A stretch of DNA of 64,000 nucleotides from Morococcus cerebrosus. GTDB lineage: Bacteria; Pseudomonadota; Gammaproteobacteria; Burkholderiales; Neisseriaceae. Shown piece by piece: positions 62,269 to 64,000 of the stretch. Position numbers and translations under genes: made by a program. The stretch lies in assembly GCF_022749515.1 (NCBI RefSeq), contig NZ_CP094242.1:2480001-2544000 (forward strand), in the 5' to 3' direction. Positions within the stretch are counted from its first letter, which is position 1. Every line of letters begins with the position of its first letter. Below the pieces are notes generated by a model. The model did no database searches, was not told where the DNA came from, and saw only the letters and a list, made by a program, of their open reading frames with translations.

Positions 62269-63672
62269 TTAGTTAGCCACCAAATTGATAAGATACTTGC
62301 GGGTCATCACGCTGGTATTGGTAATACGCTCGGCCGGCAGTTTCGGCGTGTAGTCGTAAACGATGGGGACCTGACCTTTGCTAAACGCATCGACTAAATC
62401 GTATTCATAGTCCAAATCCACCGAGAAGCCCACAATAGATTTAAGCGTAGACATATAGGTGCGGACGCTCTCAAGCAGGCTGTCAATCAAGGCATTCGGA
62501 TCGTCTGCATCAATCGGTTTATCAACATACTGCAACTCTAAACGACGGATAGACTCGTCAATAATGTCGCCGGTGCGTTGCGCCACTTCAAAGTTTTTAA
62601 TATGCGATGTAGTCGGGAAGCAGGCAAGGCGGTTACCCCACATACGATAGCCTGTACCGTAGGAATTGAAGACAGTCGTAATGCCTTTTTCATTCAGACG
62701 GTTGGTTTCGGACTGCGGGTCGTCCGCACGGGCGGTCAGACCGATTTCCACGCCCGTTACGCCCAAGAGCTCGCGGTTTGAGATGCTGAACCAGTAGCCC
62801 TGTTCCACATCGGTTTTCATGCGAAGACCTGCGGCGTGGGTGGCAAGATTTTCGAGGCCGAGCAAACCGACGACATGTGGATAAAAGAGCTGGCAGCGGT
62901 CGGAAGATGTCTGGAAATTAATCGTACCCAACGGACCACGACCTTCGAGAGCTTTGCTCAGGCTCGTACCTTGCGGAGCCGCCACATAAGCAATGGCCTT
63001 CAGCTTACCGGCAATGACTTCCATTGCCGCGCGCACATTGGCATAGCGGTCAAAGTCAGGTGCAATAATGATTTTAGCGTCCGCACCTTGGCGGTTAAAG
63101 CCTTCGGTCAACAGCTCCAGCCCCGTGCGCTTGCCGGTGGCGGCAATATAAGCACCAATGATGTCAGCCGCAGGGACTTTGGTCGGGTCGGTGTAGGTAT
63201 AGCTGATTTTGGGTGAGGTAGGTTTGTTTTTGTAGGCAATCTCACCTGTCAGGGTGTTGATGGTGTAGTGCGTGTTTTCGGTCAGCGTATTGCCGCCGTC
63301 TGTCAGTGTGTAGCCGCTTTGCAGAGCAGGCTTGGCAGTTTTGGCCGTCAAGGTATCAGGATCAACCGTCAATACCTCGTTGCTGACGGTTGTCTTATGT
63401 TTGGCAGGATCGCAAACATTGATGACATAGGCGACACCGCTGCCGTAGCGCGTCCAAATGTGTGCGGCATCCGGCAGAGTGAAGCCTTGAGCGGTCAGCT
63501 CGCCGCCGAATTGGCCAAAGTCTTTCTTCGTTTGACATACCGTCAGCTCATTGACCGCGCCGACCGGCGCAGTGCCGACGATGGCGGTAATTGCGCCGTC
63601 AACGGTATAGACGGGATTGGAGCCGCCGTCGATGCGGATGGTCTCCGTGCCGTGATGGTAGGCTGCTGCCAT
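62269..63672 (-). CDS. Tail sheath protein (P2 FI family)
   Basis: The 467-residue contractile sheath protein has the FI landmarks YHHGTETIRID, IVGTAPVG, PDFDRYANVRAAMEVIAGKL and the C-terminal WGNRLACFPTTSHIKNFEVAQRTGDIIDESI. Length and order are normal. Confidence 0.95.
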   Translation of the reverse strand: MAAAYHHGTETIRIDGGSNPVYTVDGAITAIVGTAPVGAVNELTVCQTKKDFGQFGGELTAQGFTLPDAAHIWTRYGSGVAYVINVCDPAKHKTTVSNEVLTVDPDTLTAKTAKPALQSGYTLTDGGNTLTENTHYTINTLTGEIAYKNKPTSPKISYTYTDPTKVPAADIIGAYIAATGKRTGLELLTEGFNRQGADAKIIIAPDFDRYANVRAAMEVIAGKLKAIAYVAAPQGTSLSKALEGRGPLGTINFQTSSDRCQLFYPHVVGLLGLENLATHAAGLRMKTDVEQGYWFSISNRELLGVTGVEIGLTARADDPQSETNRLNEKGITTVFNSYGTGYRMWGNRLACFPTTSHIKNFEVAQRTGDIIDESIRRLELQYVDKPIDADDPNALIDSLLESVRTYMSTLKSIVGFSVDLDYEYDLVDAFSKGQVPIVYDYTPKLPAERITNTSVMTRKYLINLVAN

Positions 63673-63683
63673 GATGGATACTC

Positions 63684-64000
63684 CTATTTTTTAGGTTTTA
63701 AATCGGGATTGAGGTCTTGGTCGGGTCGGCGGTAGGCGGCGGCATTGAAGAGGGGACGTTTTTCCTCACGGCAGACTTCAACCTGCTGAGTCTCAGTCTG
63801 CAAGACAAGCTGATACTGCCATGCGCCCGCATCCTCGGCTAAAAACTCCTCACTGATAAGGTGGCAGGGCTGGCAGTTCGGCGGCGCGAAACCAACCATA
63901 GCAAGACGTGTCTCATCTAAAATCGCCAGCGTGCCGTCATCCGCATTAAGGCTGCTGCCAAAAACGGTCAACATCAGCCTGACATCACGCTGCTGCGCAA
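63684..64000 (-). CDS. Mu gp37-like (DUF1834) tail protein, N-terminus outside window
   Basis: The frame is open to the window edge; 105 C-terminal residues are visible (RDVRLMLTVFGSSLNADDG, GMVGFAPPNCQPCHLISEEF-like stretch, and NAAAYRRPDQDLNPDLKP). Position directly before the sheath gene is that of Mu gp37 and the sequence fits DUF1834 loosely. It starts at an edge codon, so its true start is not seen. Confidence 0.65.
   Translation of the reverse strand, partial: AQQRDVRLMLTVFGSSLNADDGTLAILDETRLAMVGFAPPNCQPCHLISEEFLAEDAGAWQYQLVLQTETQQVEVCREEKRPLFNAAAYRRPDQDLNPDLKPKK

Larger units (their letters stand above)
45142..64000. mobile_element. Mu-like transposable prophage, right part (left part beyond window)
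   Basis: A Mu-type terminus at 45142, com and dam beside it, and a contiguous leftward tail operon in Mu order define the element. At least 18.9 kb is present; head, transposase and lysis genes would be to the right of 64000. The tail proteins resemble P2 families. Confidence 0.88.

Noticed and set aside
1..64000. tRNA and rRNA genes
   Set aside because: I looked for cloverleaf-type CCA-adjacent sequences and rRNA landmarks and saw none; a tRNA scan was not possible here.

Overview
The window is chromosomal DNA of a commensal Neisseria. The evidence is the very dense 12-mer AGGTCGTCTGAA, the DNA-uptake-sequence dialect I associate with the N. mucosa/N. sicca group. It occurs dozens of times, mostly as inverted pairs that double as terminators. 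Correia elements, dRS3-bounded intergenic elements and neisserial gene neighbourhoods (pyrBI, metG, murA, LigE, FetB, Slam-type lipoprotein) agree. The species assignment is inference.

Layout. 1-7.4 kb: yccS (cut by the edge), pyrBI behind a possible attenuator, a FadL-type porin, folA, a DegV protein, prfB. 7.4-12.7 kb: an accessory island with a VirD4-type coupling protein, two paralogous membrane-anchored candidate immunity proteins, one intact candidate effector with an XVIPCD-like C terminus and one decapitated effector. This looks like a satellite of a bacteria-killing type IV secretion system (X-T4SS); no VirB channel genes are present here. 12.8-23.8 kb: murA, GNAT, metG, OPT transporter, L,D-transpeptidase, BamE-like lipoprotein, MBL hydrolase, periplasmic LigE. 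24-26.5 kb: a TPR/DUF2971 gene bracketed by direct copies of one intergenic element. 26.6-35.1 kb: prolyl oligopeptidase and a siderophore cluster (AraC regulator, FetB, TonB receptor) split by an unusual repeat array. 35.1-37.5 kb: an IS630 element inserted in an IS5 element, itself inserted in the repeat. 37.5-44.8 kb: periplasmic cupin, pncC/cinA, POT transporter, rnpB, a surface lipoprotein with a very long Ala/Glu/Lys repeat helix, xseB-ispA.

From 45,142 to the right edge lies the right part of a transposable Mu-like prophage, read leftwards. Its terminus resembles the Mu right end and interrupts an IS3-family transposase gene. Genes run gp37-like, sheath, tube, E/E', tape measure, U, X, D, V, W, J, I, fibre, a 1,521-residue spike with a hydrolase domain, com and dam. 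Protein families are P2-type but gene order is Mu-type.

How things work together: pyrB/pyrI form aspartate transcarbamoylase; FetB, the TonB receptor and the AraC regulator are likely parts of xenosiderophore uptake; the VirD4/effector/immunity genes would load and neutralise an antibacterial toxin; the prophage tail genes overlap by a few bases and are probably translationally coupled.
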